From contig NZ_BPQQ01000001.1 of assembly GCF_022179325.1 (NCBI RefSeq), forward strand, positions 23,148 to 87,147: DNA of 64,000 bases. Direction: 5' to 3'. The position numbers and the translations under genes were made by a program. The notes beneath the pieces were generated by a model, which saw nothing but the letters and a program-made list of their open reading frames with translations, had not been told where the DNA came from and did no database searches. The first letter of the stretch is position 1, and the number at the start of each line of letters is the position of its first letter. Of this stretch, positions 7,455 to 17,166 are shown one piece after another. Source of the stretch: Methylobacterium isbiliense (lineage in GTDB: Bacteria; Pseudomonadota; Alphaproteobacteria; Rhizobiales; Beijerinckiaceae).

Positions 7455-8736
7455 GGCGCTGCGCGCCGTGGTGGTGGGCGCCTCGCTCGCCGGCCTGCGC
7501 GGCGCCGAGGCCCTGCGCCGCGAGGGGCATCGCGGCCCGATCACGCTGGTGGGCGACGAGCCCCACCGCCCCTACGACCGGCCGCCGCTGTCCAAGCGCG
7601 TGCTCAGCGGCGAGGCTCGCCCCGAGGCGATCGACCTGCCGGGGCAGGCCGGGCTCGACCTGACGTGGCGGCTGGGCGCGGCGGCGGTCGGCCTCGACCT
7701 CCCGGCCCGCGCGGTGGCGCTGGCCACGGGCGAGCGCCTGCCCTTCGACCGGCTGCTGATCGCCACCGGCACGCGGGCGCGGCCCTGGCCGAACCCGGCC
7801 GAGGCGGCGCTCTCCGGCGTGTTCACCCTGCGCAACCGGGACGATGCGGCGGCCCTGCGTGCGGCGCTCGCGGCGAAGCCCGCGCGCGTCCTCATCATCG
7901 GGGCGGGATTCATCGGCTGCGAGGCGGCGGCCGCCTGCCGCAGCATCGGCCTCTCCGTCACGCTGGTCGACCCGACCCCGACGCCGCTCGCCTCCGTGCT
8001 CGGCACCCGGATCGGGCGCGTCGTCGCCGAGATGCTGCGCCGCGAGGGCGTCGATTACCGGCCCGAGACCCGGGTCGAGGCCCTGGAGGGGGATGCCGCG
8101 GGCCGGGTGCGCGCGGCCCGCCTCGCCGGCGGCGGTCGGCTCGACGCGCCGGTCGTCGTGGTGGCGCTCGGCGCCCTGCGCAACACCGAGTGGCTGGCGG
8201 GCTCCGGCGTCGCGGCGGATGCGGGCGGGGTCGCCTGCGACGGGCTCTGCCGGGTCCTCGACCGTGCGGGCCGGCCCGTGGACGGCGTGGCGGCGGCGGG
8301 CGACGTCGCGCGCTTTCCCCACCCGCTCTTTCCGGACGGGCCGGTCGCGTTCGAGCATTGGGGCCACGCGGTCGAGCAGGCCCAGCATGCCGCGCGCACC
8401 CTCGTCGGCCCGCCGGAGGACCACGGCGCCTACGCGGCGATGCCGGCCTTCTGGTCGAGCCAGTTCGACCTCAACATCAAGTCGGTGGGACTCACCAACG
8501 GCGCCGATGCGGTGGCGGTGACCCAGGGCAGCCTCGCCGAACGGCGCTTCGTGGCGGTCTACGGCCGGGCCGGCCGCACGGTGGCGGCGGTGTCGTTCGA
8601 TTCCGCCCGCTGGCTGCCGGCCTATGCGGCGCGCATCGCGGCGGGCGACGCCTTCCCGCCGATCCTCGGGGCCACCGACCAGGGCCGGGTCGCGCCCATG
8701 GATCCCGGCTTTCCGCAGCGCCCGGCGCGAGGCTGA
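7447..8736 (+). CDS. FAD-dependent ferredoxin reductase (P450 partner)
   Basis: A 429-residue pyridine-nucleotide oxidoreductase of the putidaredoxin/rhodocoxin reductase type. The N-terminal FAD motif V-V-V-G-A-S-L-A-G-L, the Y-D-R-P-P-L-S-K segment, the central NAD motif I-I-G-A-G-F-I-G-C-E and the A-A-A-G-D-V-A FAD-ribityl motif near residue 280 are all present. It should pass electrons from NAD(P)H through FAD to the overlapping upstream ferredoxin. Five bases separate its stop from the P450 start, giving one operon: ferredoxin, reductase, P450. Confidence 0.93.
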   Translation: MAEALRAVVVGASLAGLRGAEALRREGHRGPITLVGDEPHRPYDRPPLSKRVLSGEARPEAIDLPGQAGLDLTWRLGAAAVGLDLPARAVALATGERLPFDRLLIATGTRARPWPNPAEAALSGVFTLRNRDDAAALRAALAAKPARVLIIGAGFIGCEAAAACRSIGLSVTLVDPTPTPLASVLGTRIGRVVAEMLRREGVDYRPETRVEALEGDAAGRVRAARLAGGGRLDAPVVVVALGALRNTEWLAGSGVAADAGGVACDGLCRVLDRAGRPVDGVAAAGDVARFPHPLFPDGPVAFEHWGHAVEQAQHAARTLVGPPEDHGAYAAMPAFWSSQFDLNIKSVGLTNGADAVAVTQGSLAERRFVAVYGRAGRTVAAVSFDSARWLPAYAARIAAGDAFPPILGATDQGRVAPMDPGFPQRPARG

Positions 8737-8741
8737 CCAAG

Positions 8742-9983
8742 ATGCCCGATCCCACCCTGTTCGCCGCGGTCAAGGATCCGGCGCACCGCCCCGATCCCTA
8801 CCCGCTCTACGCCCGCCTGCGCGAGAGCCCGGTGGCGCTCCAGGACGACGGCACCTACGTGGTGACGACGCACGCGGCCCTGCGCGCGCTGGTGTTCGAC
8901 CCGCGCCTCTCCTCCGAGGACCTGCCGGACGCCACGCATCCGCCCACCGGCAACCCGTTCAAGGACTGGATCGTCAATCCGATCAAGGATCGGATCCGGT
9001 CCCGGCACCGCCCCCTCATCTTCCGCGACCCGCCCGACCACGACGTGCTGCGCCGCCACGTCATGCGCGAGTTCACGGCCGTGCGGGTGAACGCCATGCA
9101 TGCCCGCGTCGACGCGCTGGTGGCGGACCTGCTCGACCGGAAGCGCGAGGCGCGCCAGATCGATCTCGTGGACGACTTCTCCTACCCGCTGCCCGTCACG
9201 GTGATCTGCGAGATGCTGGGCGTGCCGCCGGAGGACGAGGCGCGTTTCCACGGCTGGGCGACGCAGCTCGCCACCGCCCTCGAACCCGACGCCCGCGAGG
9301 ACAAGGAGAACCGGGACAAGAACATCGCCACCTTCGACGAGATCGCGGCCTACATGCAGGACCTGATCAAGGAGAAGCGGCGCCACCCCGTGGACGACAT
9401 CCTCTCCGGGCTCGCGACCGGGCATGACCCGCAGGCGGGCCGGATGGGCGATTACGACCTGATCGCCACCGCGATCCTGCTGCTGATCGCGGGCCACGAG
9501 ACCACCGTGAACCTGATCACCAACGGGATGCTGACGCTGCTGCGCTTTCCCGAGCACCTGGAGCGGCTGCGCGCCGACCCCGAGATGGCGCCGCGGCTGA
9601 TCGAGGAATTGCTGCGCTACGAGCCGCCCGTGCATTTCCGCACCCGCAAGGCGCTCGCCTCCATCCGGATGGACGACACGACGATCCCGGAAGGAGCGCC
9701 GGTGGTGCTGCTCTTCGCCTCCGGCAATCGCGACCCGGCCCGGTTCCGCGAGCCCGACCGGTTCGATCCCGACCGGGAAGACATCCAGCATTTCGGGTTC
9801 GGCGGCAGCCTGCACTTCTGCGTCGGCGCGCCGCTGGCGCGGCTGGAGGCGGAGGCGGCGCTGGTCGCGCTGGCGCGCCGCCTGAAAAACCCGCGCCTGA
9901 TCGACAACCCGCCGCCCTACCGTCCGGGCGCATCCTTGCGCGGGCCGCAGCACCTGCGGCTCGCCATCGAGGGGATCGCCTGA
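8742..9983 (+). CDS. Cytochrome P450
   Basis: A 413-residue class I bacterial P450 beginning M-P-D-P-T-L-F at ATG 8742; the open frame continues upstream but overlaps the reductase. The oxygen-activating I-helix motif A-G-H-E-T-T is at 250-255, the E-x-x-R motif appears as E-E-L-L-R, and the heme-binding loop F-G-F-G-G-S-L-H-F-C has Cys360 as the thiolate ligand. It is soluble, with no N-terminal anchor. With its cognate ferredoxin and reductase it should form a self-sufficient monooxygenase. The substrate is unknown, and no terpene or sterol gene flanks it. Confidence 0.94.
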   Translation: MPDPTLFAAVKDPAHRPDPYPLYARLRESPVALQDDGTYVVTTHAALRALVFDPRLSSEDLPDATHPPTGNPFKDWIVNPIKDRIRSRHRPLIFRDPPDHDVLRRHVMREFTAVRVNAMHARVDALVADLLDRKREARQIDLVDDFSYPLPVTVICEMLGVPPEDEARFHGWATQLATALEPDAREDKENRDKNIATFDEIAAYMQDLIKEKRRHPVDDILSGLATGHDPQAGRMGDYDLIATAILLLIAGHETTVNLITNGMLTLLRFPEHLERLRADPEMAPRLIEELLRYEPPVHFRTRKALASIRMDDTTIPEGAPVVLLFASGNRDPARFREPDRFDPDREDIQHFGFGGSLHFCVGAPLARLEAEAALVALARRLKNPRLIDNPPPYRPGASLRGPQHLRLAIEGIA

Positions 9984-9992
9984 GGCGCAAGC

Positions 9993-10238
9993 TCAGGCGC
10001 CGGTGGCGTCCTTGACGCATTTCTTGCTGAAGCTGGTGCGGGCCGCGCCGGAGAGCTTCTTGTCGGTGGCCTGCGCGTCGCAGCGGGCGCCCGCATCCTT
10101 CTCGCACTTGGTCATGAAGCTCGTCAGGGCGGCGCCCGCGAGCTTCTTCTCCGTGGCCTGCGCCTTGCAGCTCTCCTGTGCGGCCGCGCCCGTCGCGCCC
10201 GCGAGGCCGAGGATCACGGCCGCCACGACACCACGCAT
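9993..10238 (-). CDS. PsiF-repeat exported protein
   Basis: An 81-residue protein starting M-R-G-V-V-A-A-V with a signal peptide ending A-A-A-Q. The mature part is two tandem copies of C-x-A-Q-A-T-x-K-K-L-x-G-A-A-x-T-S-F followed by K-C-x-K-D-A, the PsiF repeat. Each copy has two cysteines that could pair in the periplasm. E. coli PsiF is phosphate-starvation inducible, but the function of the family is not known. It is convergent with the P450 operon, 9 bp away. Confidence 0.88.
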   Translation of the reverse strand: MRGVVAAVILGLAGATGAAAQESCKAQATEKKLAGAALTSFMTKCEKDAGARCDAQATDKKLSGAARTSFSKKCVKDATGA

Positions 10239-10348
10239 CGCCCTCTCCCTGACTATCCGTCGTCTTCGCACGACCGCCCGAGTGGAACACAAGCCGCCCG
10301 GCGCGGCCAGGGGGCACGGCCGGATGCACCGTCCGTACGGCCCCAGAA

Positions 10349-10651
10349 CTAGGCCTTCCCGTGCGCCTTGCGCGTCCGGTGATGCGGCCGGCCGGCCGTG
10401 TGCCGGCCGCAACTCCGCCAGCCCCAATGCTCGTACGGCGTCGCGGGCGCGGTCTCGCACCAGCCCGCCCGCACGAGCGCCCGCGCGGCGCGCTCGCGGT
10501 CCTGGCAGGCCTGCTCGGACAGCGGGGAGGGCGGGAGGGCGCAGAGCGCGTCGGCGCGCTGCCAGCGCGCCAGCTGGTCGTCGGCCGCGGCCGGACCGAA
10601 GCCGAGGAGGAGGCTCGCGAGCGCGAGGGCGGCGGGGCGGATCGGAAGCAT
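10349..10651 (-). CDS. Small exported protein, 100 aa, unknown function
   Basis: A signal peptide (L-A-L-A-S-L-L-L-G-F-G-P-A-A-A) with a likely cut after A-A-A-D. The mature part has four cysteines and ends in a His/Arg/Lys-rich tail. No family was recognised. It lies upstream of the PsiF-like gene on the same strand, separated by about 110 bp. Confidence 0.6.
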   Translation of the reverse strand: MLPIRPAALALASLLLGFGPAAADDQLARWQRADALCALPPSPLSEQACQDRERAARALVRAGWCETAPATPYEHWGWRSCGRHTAGRPHHRTRKAHGKA

Positions 10652-10780
10652 GGAGGATTGCCGTGACGGGGCGTAGGCCCGCTGCTGCCGCCGCGTAGCA
10701 GTTCGATGCCGTCCGGCAAGACGGCCAAGCGGCCTAAGCCGGCGGTGCCCGCCGCAGCGCGCGAGCCTCGGCCGCCCGGC

Positions 10781-11620
10781 TCAGTGGGCCATCAGCACCG
10801 GCATGGTCGCGTGGGCGAGGATGTGGCTCGTCGGACCGCCGAAGATCATCTGGCGCAGGCGGCTCTGGGTGTAGGCGCCCTTGATCAGGAGGTCGCAGCC
10901 CAGCGCCTCGGCCTCGTCGAGGTAGATCTCGCCCGCGCTGCGCCGGCCGGCCGTGAGGGTGCGGCCGCGCGCCGACAGCCCCTCGCGGACCAGGGCCGCG
11001 GCCATCTGCTCGGCGCTCGGCCCCGGAACCATGCCGGTGTCGACGGCCACGACCTCGATGCGGGCGGCCTTGCGCAGGAAGCCCTCCGCGAAGGCCACCG
11101 TGCGGGCGGTCTCGGTCGACCCGTTCCAGGCGAGCATCACGGTCTCGCCGAGGCTCGCCGGCGGGGTGGGGGGCGCGATCAGCAGGGGGCGCCCGCTCTC
11201 GAACAGGGCCGCCTCCAGCGTGGTCATGCGCGGGCCGGCCTCGCCGCCGGGCCGGCCCACCACCGTCCCGGCGAAAAGCCGGGCGTACTGGGCGAGGAAG
11301 CCGTCGCCGGGCGGGGCATCGGGCAGCCAGCGGTAGCGGGGCTCGTCGTGGGGGGCCCCGGCGCGCTCGCGCTGCACGCCGTGCTGCTCCATGAAGGCCT
11401 GGAACCGGCCGCCGCAATCGCGGGCCTCGGCGAGGTCGGCCTCCTCGTCCCGGACCCAGGTCATGCCGCCGACCATGTCGACGGGCACGTATTCGGCGAG
11501 CGCCGGGCGCAGGCCGAACCCTTCGACGCAACTGCCGAAGCGCCGCGCCGCGAGCAGGGCGGTCTCCAGCACGGAATCGAGCAGCGCGTGGCGCGTGACC
11601 GGAACGAGCAGGGTCTTCAT
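10781..11620 (-). CDS. Universal stress protein (tandem Usp domains)
   Basis: A 279-residue protein starting M-K-T-L-L-V-P-V at 11620, the family N-terminus; the longer frame to 11647 only adds an untypical leader. The length and internal similarity indicate two Usp alpha/beta domains. The second opens with E-T-V-M-L-A-W-N-G-S and closes with G-G-x-T-S-H-I-L-A-H-A-T-M-P-V-L-M, the usual C-terminal strand of Usp domains. Usp proteins are cytoplasmic stress-response proteins, some of them ATP-binding. It is monocistronic. Confidence 0.88.
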   Translation of the reverse strand: MKTLLVPVTRHALLDSVLETALLAARRFGSCVEGFGLRPALAEYVPVDMVGGMTWVRDEEADLAEARDCGGRFQAFMEQHGVQRERAGAPHDEPRYRWLPDAPPGDGFLAQYARLFAGTVVGRPGGEAGPRMTTLEAALFESGRPLLIAPPTPPASLGETVMLAWNGSTETARTVAFAEGFLRKAARIEVVAVDTGMVPGPSAEQMAAALVREGLSARGRTLTAGRRSAGEIYLDEAEALGCDLLIKGAYTQSRLRQMIFGGPTSHILAHATMPVLMAH

Positions 11621-11690
11621 GGCGGCCTCCGCGGCCGATTGCACCACGGCCCCGCTCCGCCGTCCAGGGACGACGGAGACGATCCCGCGC

Positions 11691-11900
11691 TCAGCGCAGG
11701 TCGGACGCCGGCGGCGACGGGGAGGCGGCCTCGCCCTCGACCCGGTGCAGCCGGCTCAGCAGCACCAAGAGGTGTCCGGGCAGCGCGGTCTCCTCGGCGG
11801 AGAACGGGTTCGTCCGGGCGCGGCGGCGGTCGCGCCGGGAGCGCGACGGGGATTGCGGGGGATCTTCCGTCCGAAAGGGCACACGTACTCGCATACGCAT
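11691..11900 (-). CDS. Possible small protein, 69 aa
   Basis: An Arg-rich N-terminus followed by N-P-F-S-A-E-E-T-A-L-P-G-H-L-L-V-L-L-S-R-L-H-R-V-E, which looks like an amphipathic helix. No family or strong ribosome-binding site was seen. It is listed because the 457-bp interval between the Usp and prmA genes has no better candidate; it may not be translated. Confidence 0.35.
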   Translation of the reverse strand: MRMRVRVPFRTEDPPQSPSRSRRDRRRARTNPFSAEETALPGHLLVLLSRLHRVEGEAASPSPPASDLR

Positions 11901-12077
11901 CGCGCGACGTCCTTCAAGGCCCGGCTTCTTCGCGGCCGGCGCGCCAGTGAACGCGAATCACCGGCCCCGGTTCCCGCCTTCTGCCGTCGCCGCATGACGC
12001 CGTGGTGACGCGACGGCCCGGCGCCCGCCGCGCCCGACGGCTGGCGGGGTTCCGGTCCGGGTGGTAGACCCCGCGCC

Positions 12078-13001
12078 ATGCTCGAAGGCCTCCCGCCCCA
12101 CCGCCCGACCCACGTGCTGCGCCTCGACACCGACGAGCGCGCCGCCCGTGCCATGACCGACCTGATCGGCGAGGTGTTCGACCCGACCGAGACCGCGGTG
12201 GCGGCCTTCGAGGACGAGGACGGCAAGACGTGGCGGCTCGAAGCCTACTTCGCCGAGCCGCCCGACGAGGAGGCGGTGCGCGAGCTGATCCGGCCGATCG
12301 TGGGCGAGGCCGCCGACCGGGCGAGCTTCACGGCCATCGACCAGCAGGACTGGGTGCGCGCCTCGCTCGACGGCCTGAAGCCGGTGCGGGCCGGCCGGGT
12401 CCTCGTGCACGGCGCCCATGATCGCGACCGGGTGCGGCCCAACGACCGCCCGATCGAGATCGAGGCCGCGCTCGCCTTCGGCACCGGCCACCACGGCACC
12501 ACGCTCGGCTGCCTCACGGCCCTGGTGGACGACCTCAAGCGCCGCCGGCCCCGGCGCGTGCTCGATGTCGGCACCGGTACCGGCATCCTCGGGCTCGCGG
12601 CCGCGCGCCTGCTGCGCGCGCGGGTGGTGGCGGGCGACCTCGACCCGGAGGCGGTGGCCACCGCGCGCAGCAACGCGGCGCTGAACGGACTCAAGCCCTT
12701 CGTCAGCCTCTACGAGGCCCCGGGGGTGCGCCACGCGCTGGCGGACCGGGCGCGGGGCTTCGACCTCGTCTTCGCCAACATCCTGGCCCGGCCGCTGCGG
12801 CGCCTCGCCCCCTCGCTGGCCCGGGTGGTGGCGCAGGACGGCACGCTGGTGCTCTCGGGCCTCATTCCCCGCGACGTGCCGGGCGTGCTCTCGGCCTACG
12901 CCGCGCAGGGGTTCCGCCTGTGCCGCCGCCGCACGATCGAGGGCTGGGCGACGCTGGAGCTGCGCCGCGGCGGCGCGGCGCCCCGGCCTACGCGTCCCTG
13001 A
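12078..13001 (+). CDS. prmA: Ribosomal protein L11 methyltransferase
   Basis: A 307-residue SAM-dependent methyltransferase that trimethylates ribosomal protein L11. The N-terminal substrate-recognition domain is followed by A-F-G-T-G-H-H-G-T-T (133-142), the SAM-binding D-V-G-T-G-T-G-I-L-G-L (163-173) and the catalytic-loop block F-A-N-I-L-A-R-P-L. This combination is diagnostic for PrmA. It is transcribed alone and is convergent with the exported protein at 13035. Confidence 0.94.
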   Translation: MLEGLPPHRPTHVLRLDTDERAARAMTDLIGEVFDPTETAVAAFEDEDGKTWRLEAYFAEPPDEEAVRELIRPIVGEAADRASFTAIDQQDWVRASLDGLKPVRAGRVLVHGAHDRDRVRPNDRPIEIEAALAFGTGHHGTTLGCLTALVDDLKRRRPRRVLDVGTGTGILGLAAARLLRARVVAGDLDPEAVATARSNAALNGLKPFVSLYEAPGVRHALADRARGFDLVFANILARPLRRLAPSLARVVAQDGTLVLSGLIPRDVPGVLSAYAAQGFRLCRRRTIEGWATLELRRGGAAPRPTRP

Positions 13002-13034
13002 TCCGGCCGCACCGGCGTCGTCCTGCGGCGGAGG

Positions 13035-13520
13035 CTACCGGATCGAGACCCTGACGTCGTACTGGCCGGCGGTGCCGTCCGGATAGATCAGCAGCATCAG
13101 GAAGCGGTCGAGGCCCTCGTAGCCCTCCGCCGCCTCGTAGGTGACCTTGAGGCCCGGGGCCTTCTTTGCGTTGCAGGGTGCGAACGGCGAGGAAGCCGAG
13201 TAGCGCGGGAAGGACTGATCCTGCGCGAAGGTCACGCTGCCGTGCTCGGGCTTCGCGACGAGCCGCGCCACCAGGGGTCCCTGCGTCGAGCAATCCGGGT
13301 AGAGCGCCGTGAAGAAGGCGATCGTGCGCGCCTCGTTGACGGGCACCACGCGGTTGAGGGGCGTCGTCGTGAGTTCGGGGAACTCGGTCGGGGGGGTGGG
13401 CCGGGGTGCGGAGGGCGGGGGGACGGGCACCGCCGGGGCGGGCGGGGCGGCCGGCTGGGCCAGCGCCGGCGCGCCCGCCGCCGCGAGCAGGACGAGCGCC
13501 GGGAAACGCGAGGATGCCAC
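13035..13520 (-). CDS. Exported protein with Pro-rich linker, unknown function
   Basis: Read from GTG 13520 (ggagg about 12 bases upstream), the 161-residue product has a signal peptide (A-L-V-L-L-A-A-A-G-A-P-A-L-A-Q), then a Pro/Ala-rich linker and a compact domain containing two cysteines (Y-P-D-C and F-A-P-C-N-A-K-K-A-P-G). The N-terminal extension to 13679 is Arg-rich and unlikely. No family was recognised. It lies divergently upstream of the aldehyde dehydrogenase, with about 160 bp between start codons. Confidence 0.65.
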   Translation of the reverse strand: MASSRFPALVLLAAAGAPALAQPAAPPAPAVPVPPPSAPRPTPPTEFPELTTTPLNRVVPVNEARTIAFFTALYPDCSTQGPLVARLVAKPEHGSVTFAQDQSFPRYSASSPFAPCNAKKAPGLKVTYEAAEGYEGLDRFLMLLIYPDGTAGQYDVRVSIR

Positions 13521-13681
13521 GGGTGGAAGGCCTCCGGATGCCGGGCGCACGATCCCGCGCCCGTCCGCAAGGTAGGCCGGACCGGGGCCGCGGCCAGCCG
13601 CGGGACGGCCTGTGCGTTTTGTCCGGCGATGCGCTACATCGGGCGCCATCGTCCCCGACCGATTGAGGAAACGGCCCAACG

Positions 13682-15115
13682 ATGTTCCCCGACGTTCAGC
13701 TCCACATCGCCGGCCAATGGCGCGGCGGCTCCGCCGGCCAGACCATGCCGATCCAGAACCCGGCCACCGGCGACACCCTGGCCCAGCTCGCGGTGGCCAG
13801 CCGCGCCGACCTCGACGCCGCGCTCGCCGCCGCCGACCGGGGCTTTGCCGCGTGGCGCAAGGTCTCGGCCTTCGAGCGCAGCAAGGTGCTGCGCAAGGCC
13901 GCCGACCTCCTGCGTGCGCGCGCCGACGAGATCGCCCGCATCATGACCCTGGAACAGGGCAAGCCGCTGGCCGAGGCCCGCGTCGAGGTCATGGCCGGCG
14001 CCGACACGATGGACTGGTTCGCCGAGGAGGGCCGGCGGGCCTACGGCCGGGTGATCCCGCCCCGGGCCGAGGGCGTGATGCAGTTCGTGCTGCGCGAGCC
14101 GGTGGGGCCGGTGGCGGCCTTCACGCCCTGGAACTTCCCGATCAACCAGGCGGTGCGCAAGGTCGCGGCCGCGCTCTGCACCGGCTGCTCGGTGATCCTG
14201 AAGGGGCCGGAGGACACGCCGGCGAGCTGCGCGGAACTGATCCGGGCGCTGCTCGACGCGGGCGTGCCGGGCGACGTCGTCGGCCTCGTCTACGGCGACC
14301 CGGCGACCATCTCCTCCTACCTGATCCCGCATCCGGTGATCCGGAAGATGTCCTTCACGGGCTCGACGGCGGTGGGCAAGCAACTCGCGGCGCTCGCCGG
14401 CCAGCACATGAAGCGCGCGACGATGGAACTCGGCGGCCACGCCCCGGCGATCGTCTTCCGCGACGCGGACGTCGCCAAGGCGGTCTCGGTTCTGGGCGCC
14501 AACAAGTTCCGCAACGCCGGCCAGGTCTGCGTCGCGCCGACGCGCTTCCTCGTGCACGATTCGGTCTTCGACAGCTTCGTCGACCGCTTCGTGGGCTTCG
14601 CGCAGGACCTCAAGGTCGGCGACGGCCTGCAGGAGGGCGTGAAGATGGGGCCGCTCGCCCACGGCCGGCGCATCGAGGCGATGGAGGCCTTCGTGGCCGA
14701 TGCGCAGGACAAGGGCGCGACCCTGCGCACGGGCGGCAAGCGCATCGGCAACCGCGGCCACTTCTTCGAGCCGACCGTGTTCACCGACGTGCCGCTCGAC
14801 GCGCGCATCATGAACGAGGAGCCCTTCGGGCCGATCGCCGCGATCCAGCGCTTCTCGGACGACGAGGAGGCCTTCGCGGAGGCCAACCGCCTGCCCTACG
14901 GGCTCGCGGCCTACGCCTATACCCGCTCGGCCGAGACCGCGACGAAGCTCGCCACCCGCGTCGAGAGCGGCATGATGTCGATCAACCACCACGGCATCGC
15001 CCTGCCCGAGACACCCTTCGGCGGCGTGAAGGATTCCGGCTACGGCAGCGAGGGCGGCTCGGAAGCGATCGAGGGCTACCTCAACACCCGCTTCGTCACG
15101 CAGGCCTCGTTCTGA
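13682..15115 (+). CDS. gabD: NAD(P)-dependent succinate-semialdehyde dehydrogenase family
   Basis: A 477-residue aldehyde dehydrogenase. It has the Asn of F-T-P-W-N-F-P (151), the general-base Glu249 in M-E-L-G-G-H-A-P and the nucleophile Cys283 in [20 protein letters not shown] at 91-99 is typical of the GabD/alpha-ketoglutaric-semialdehyde subfamily, which oxidises succinate or 2-oxoglutarate semialdehyde. No GABA transaminase is adjacent, so the specific substrate is tentative. The 3' end overlaps the convergent protease gene by 20 bp. Confidence 0.88.
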   Translation: MFPDVQLHIAGQWRGGSAGQTMPIQNPATGDTLAQLAVASRADLDAALAAADRGFAAWRKVSAFERSKVLRKAADLLRARADEIARIMTLEQGKPLAEARVEVMAGADTMDWFAEEGRRAYGRVIPPRAEGVMQFVLREPVGPVAAFTPWNFPINQAVRKVAAALCTGCSVILKGPEDTPASCAELIRALLDAGVPGDVVGLVYGDPATISSYLIPHPVIRKMSFTGSTAVGKQLAALAGQHMKRATMELGGHAPAIVFRDADVAKAVSVLGANKFRNAGQVCVAPTRFLVHDSVFDSFVDRFVGFAQDLKVGDGLQEGVKMGPLAHGRRIEAMEAFVADAQDKGATLRTGGKRIGNRGHFFEPTVFTDVPLDARIMNEEPFGPIAAIQRFSDDEEAFAEANRLPYGLAAYAYTRSAETATKLATRVESGMMSINHHGIALPETPFGGVKDSGYGSEGGSEAIEGYLNTRFVTQASF

Positions 15116-15905
15116 TCCGGGCGCGGGGGGCGACAGGCCCCCCGCGTCTGTCGCGGGCCGCGACCGCCGTCGCCCCGCGCCGGGCCGCCCCGGTCAGCCG
15201 CTGGCCGGCCGGGGCGATCACCACGAGGTCGCCGCAGGGGGGCGAGCGGGTGATGACCGCGCTCGCCACGCCCCACAGCCGCCCGCCGCCCGTGACCACC
15301 GGCCCGCCCGAATCCCCGACGCAGACCCGCGCGCCGACCGCGCGGGCGAGCGTGAGGCCGCTGCCGGTGACCGCGAGCGGCACGAGGCGCGCGGTCTTGA
15401 GCGTGCCGGGCTCGCCCCCCGAGAGGCCGACGCCCGCGATCCGCAGCGGCCCCGGCAGGCCGCTGGCGCGCGCCAGCGGCACGGGGGCGCGGTCGCGCAC
15501 CGGCGCGGCGAGGCGCACCACCGCGATGTCGAGGGCGAGGCTCGACAGGTTGACCCCGATGTCGTCGTCGCGCTCCACCACGTAGCGGGCGACCGAGGCT
15601 GCCCGATAGGCCGGCCGCACCGGGCGGCTGCCGCGGTAGAACATCACCGCCGCCCCGAGCGGGTTGTCGCCGACGCAATGCGCGGCCGTGAGCACCAGGC
15701 TGGGGGCGATCAGCACGCCCGAGCAGCGGGTGAGGTTGACCTTGTCGTCGTCCTCGTCGGAGCGGCCGAGCGTGCCCACCGCCACCGTGGCCCGCGTCAG
15801 CGCATCGCGCCCGCCCGCCATCGCGCCGCCCTCGATCGCCTGCGCCGGGAGGCCCGCCGCCGCCAGCAGCACCGCGCCCAGCAATCCTCGCGTCCAGCCC
15901 TTCAT
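15096..15905 (-). CDS. Exported trypsin-like serine protease (S1)
   Basis: A 269-residue chymotrypsin-fold protease with a signal peptide cleaved after A-Q-A (23). The catalytic triad is His76 (L-T-A-A-H-C), Asp126 (A-L-D-I-A-V-V-R-L) and Ser199 (G-D-S-G-G-P). Cys61 and Cys77 are placed for the usual disulfide next to the histidine. No PDZ domain is present, so it is not DegP-like. Start 15905 was chosen because it gives a clean signal peptide; the frame to 15995 adds an Arg-rich leader. It probably acts in the periplasm. Confidence 0.9.
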   Translation of the reverse strand: MKGWTRGLLGAVLLAAAGLPAQAIEGGAMAGGRDALTRATVAVGTLGRSDEDDDKVNLTRCSGVLIAPSLVLTAAHCVGDNPLGAAVMFYRGSRPVRPAYRAASVARYVVERDDDIGVNLSSLALDIAVVRLAAPVRDRAPVPLARASGLPGPLRIAGVGLSGGEPGTLKTARLVPLAVTGSGLTLARAVGARVCVGDSGGPVVTGGGRLWGVASAVITRSPPCGDLVVIAPAGQRLTGAARRGATAVAARDRRGGPVAPRARIRTRPA

Positions 15906-16080
15906 CCGCCGCCGCTCCCGCCTGCCCGACCGTCGATCTCGCGCTCTCTGTGTCGACGGGGATGCCGCCCCGTTCAACCGGTCGCGCTGCCGCACGGCGA
16001 CGAACCGTCAGGCTGGCGTCGCGGCGGCTCTGCGGTCATAGGGTAGCTCAGGGGAAGCGGGTGAAGGAGGCGCAGGGCGC

Positions 16081-17166
16081 GTGATGGGCGAGACCGAGAC
16101 CGGCGCGCGGGCGATGCGGCCCGTGCTGCGCGTGCTCGGGGGCGAGGCGCTGACGCCGCCCCCGGCCTGGATGATGCGGCAAGCCGGCCGCTACCTGCCC
16201 GAGTACCGGGAGCTGCGGGCCAAGGCGGGCTCGTTCCTCGACCTGTGCTACACGCCCGACTTCGCCGCCGAGGTGACGCTCCAGCCGATCCGCCGCTTCG
16301 GCTTCGAGGCGGCGATCCTGTTCTCGGACATCCTCGTGGTGCCCCACGCCCTCGGCCAGGGCGTGCGCTTCGTGGAAGGGGAGGGGCCGCGCCTCGATCC
16401 CGTCGCGGACCGGGCGGAGATCGAGGCCCTGCGCGAGCCCGGCGACGCCCGGATCATGGCCCATCTCGGGCCGGTCTTCGAGACGGTGTCGCGCGTGCGG
16501 GCGGCGCTGCCGCGCGAGACCACGCTGCTCGGCTTCTGCGGCGCGCCCTGGACGGTGGCGAGCTACATGATCGGCGGGCGCGGCACGCCGGACCTCGCCC
16601 CCGCCCGTGGCCTCGCGGCGCGCGACCCCGCCCTCCTCGACGCGCTGCTCAACCGGCTGGTCACGGTCTCGGTCGAGTACCTCGCCCGCCAGCTCGAGGC
16701 CGGGGCCGACGCGGTGCAGATCTTCGAGAGCCACGCGGGTGCGCTGCCGGCGCTGCCGGCCGGGGAGACGGGCGATGCGCTCGCGCGCTTCAGCTTCCGG
16801 CCGATCGCCCGGATGGTCGCGGGCCTGCGCGCCCGGGTCCCGGGCGCCCGGGTGATCGTGTTTCCCCGCGGCTCGGGGCTCGACGGGCATGTCCGCGCGC
16901 TCGCCGAGACGGGCGCCGACGCGGTCGGGGTCGACTGGGACGTCGACCTCGCATCCGTGCGCGCCCGCCTGCCGGCCGCGGCGGTGACGCAGGGCAACCT
17001 CTCGCCCGAGACCCTGATCGAGGGCGGCGCGGCCCTGGACGCCGCGGTCGACGCGATCCTGGCCGCCACCGCCGGGCACCCGCACGTGTTCAACCTCGGC
17101 CACGGCATCACCCCGCAGACGCCCATCCCCCATGTCGAGCGCATGCTCGCGCGGCTGAGGTCCTGA
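16081..17166 (+). CDS. hemE: Uroporphyrinogen decarboxylase
   Basis: A 361-residue enzyme converting uroporphyrinogen III to coproporphyrinogen III in heme and chlorophyll biosynthesis. The signature W-M-M-R-Q-A-G-R-Y-L-P-E-Y is near residue 31, and G-F-C-G-A-P-W-T-V and the C-terminal N-L-G-H-G-I block are conserved. A strong gaaggagg lies ten bases before GTG 16081; ATG 16084 is an equally possible start. The stop overlaps the next ATG (ATGA), coupling it to hemJ. Confidence 0.95.
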   Translation: MMGETETGARAMRPVLRVLGGEALTPPPAWMMRQAGRYLPEYRELRAKAGSFLDLCYTPDFAAEVTLQPIRRFGFEAAILFSDILVVPHALGQGVRFVEGEGPRLDPVADRAEIEALREPGDARIMAHLGPVFETVSRVRAALPRETTLLGFCGAPWTVASYMIGGRGTPDLAPARGLAARDPALLDALLNRLVTVSVEYLARQLEAGADAVQIFESHAGALPALPAGETGDALARFSFRPIARMVAGLRARVPGARVIVFPRGSGLDGHVRALAETGADAVGVDWDVDLASVRARLPAAAVTQGNLSPETLIEGGAALDAAVDAILAATAGHPHVFNLGHGITPQTPIPHVERMLARLRS

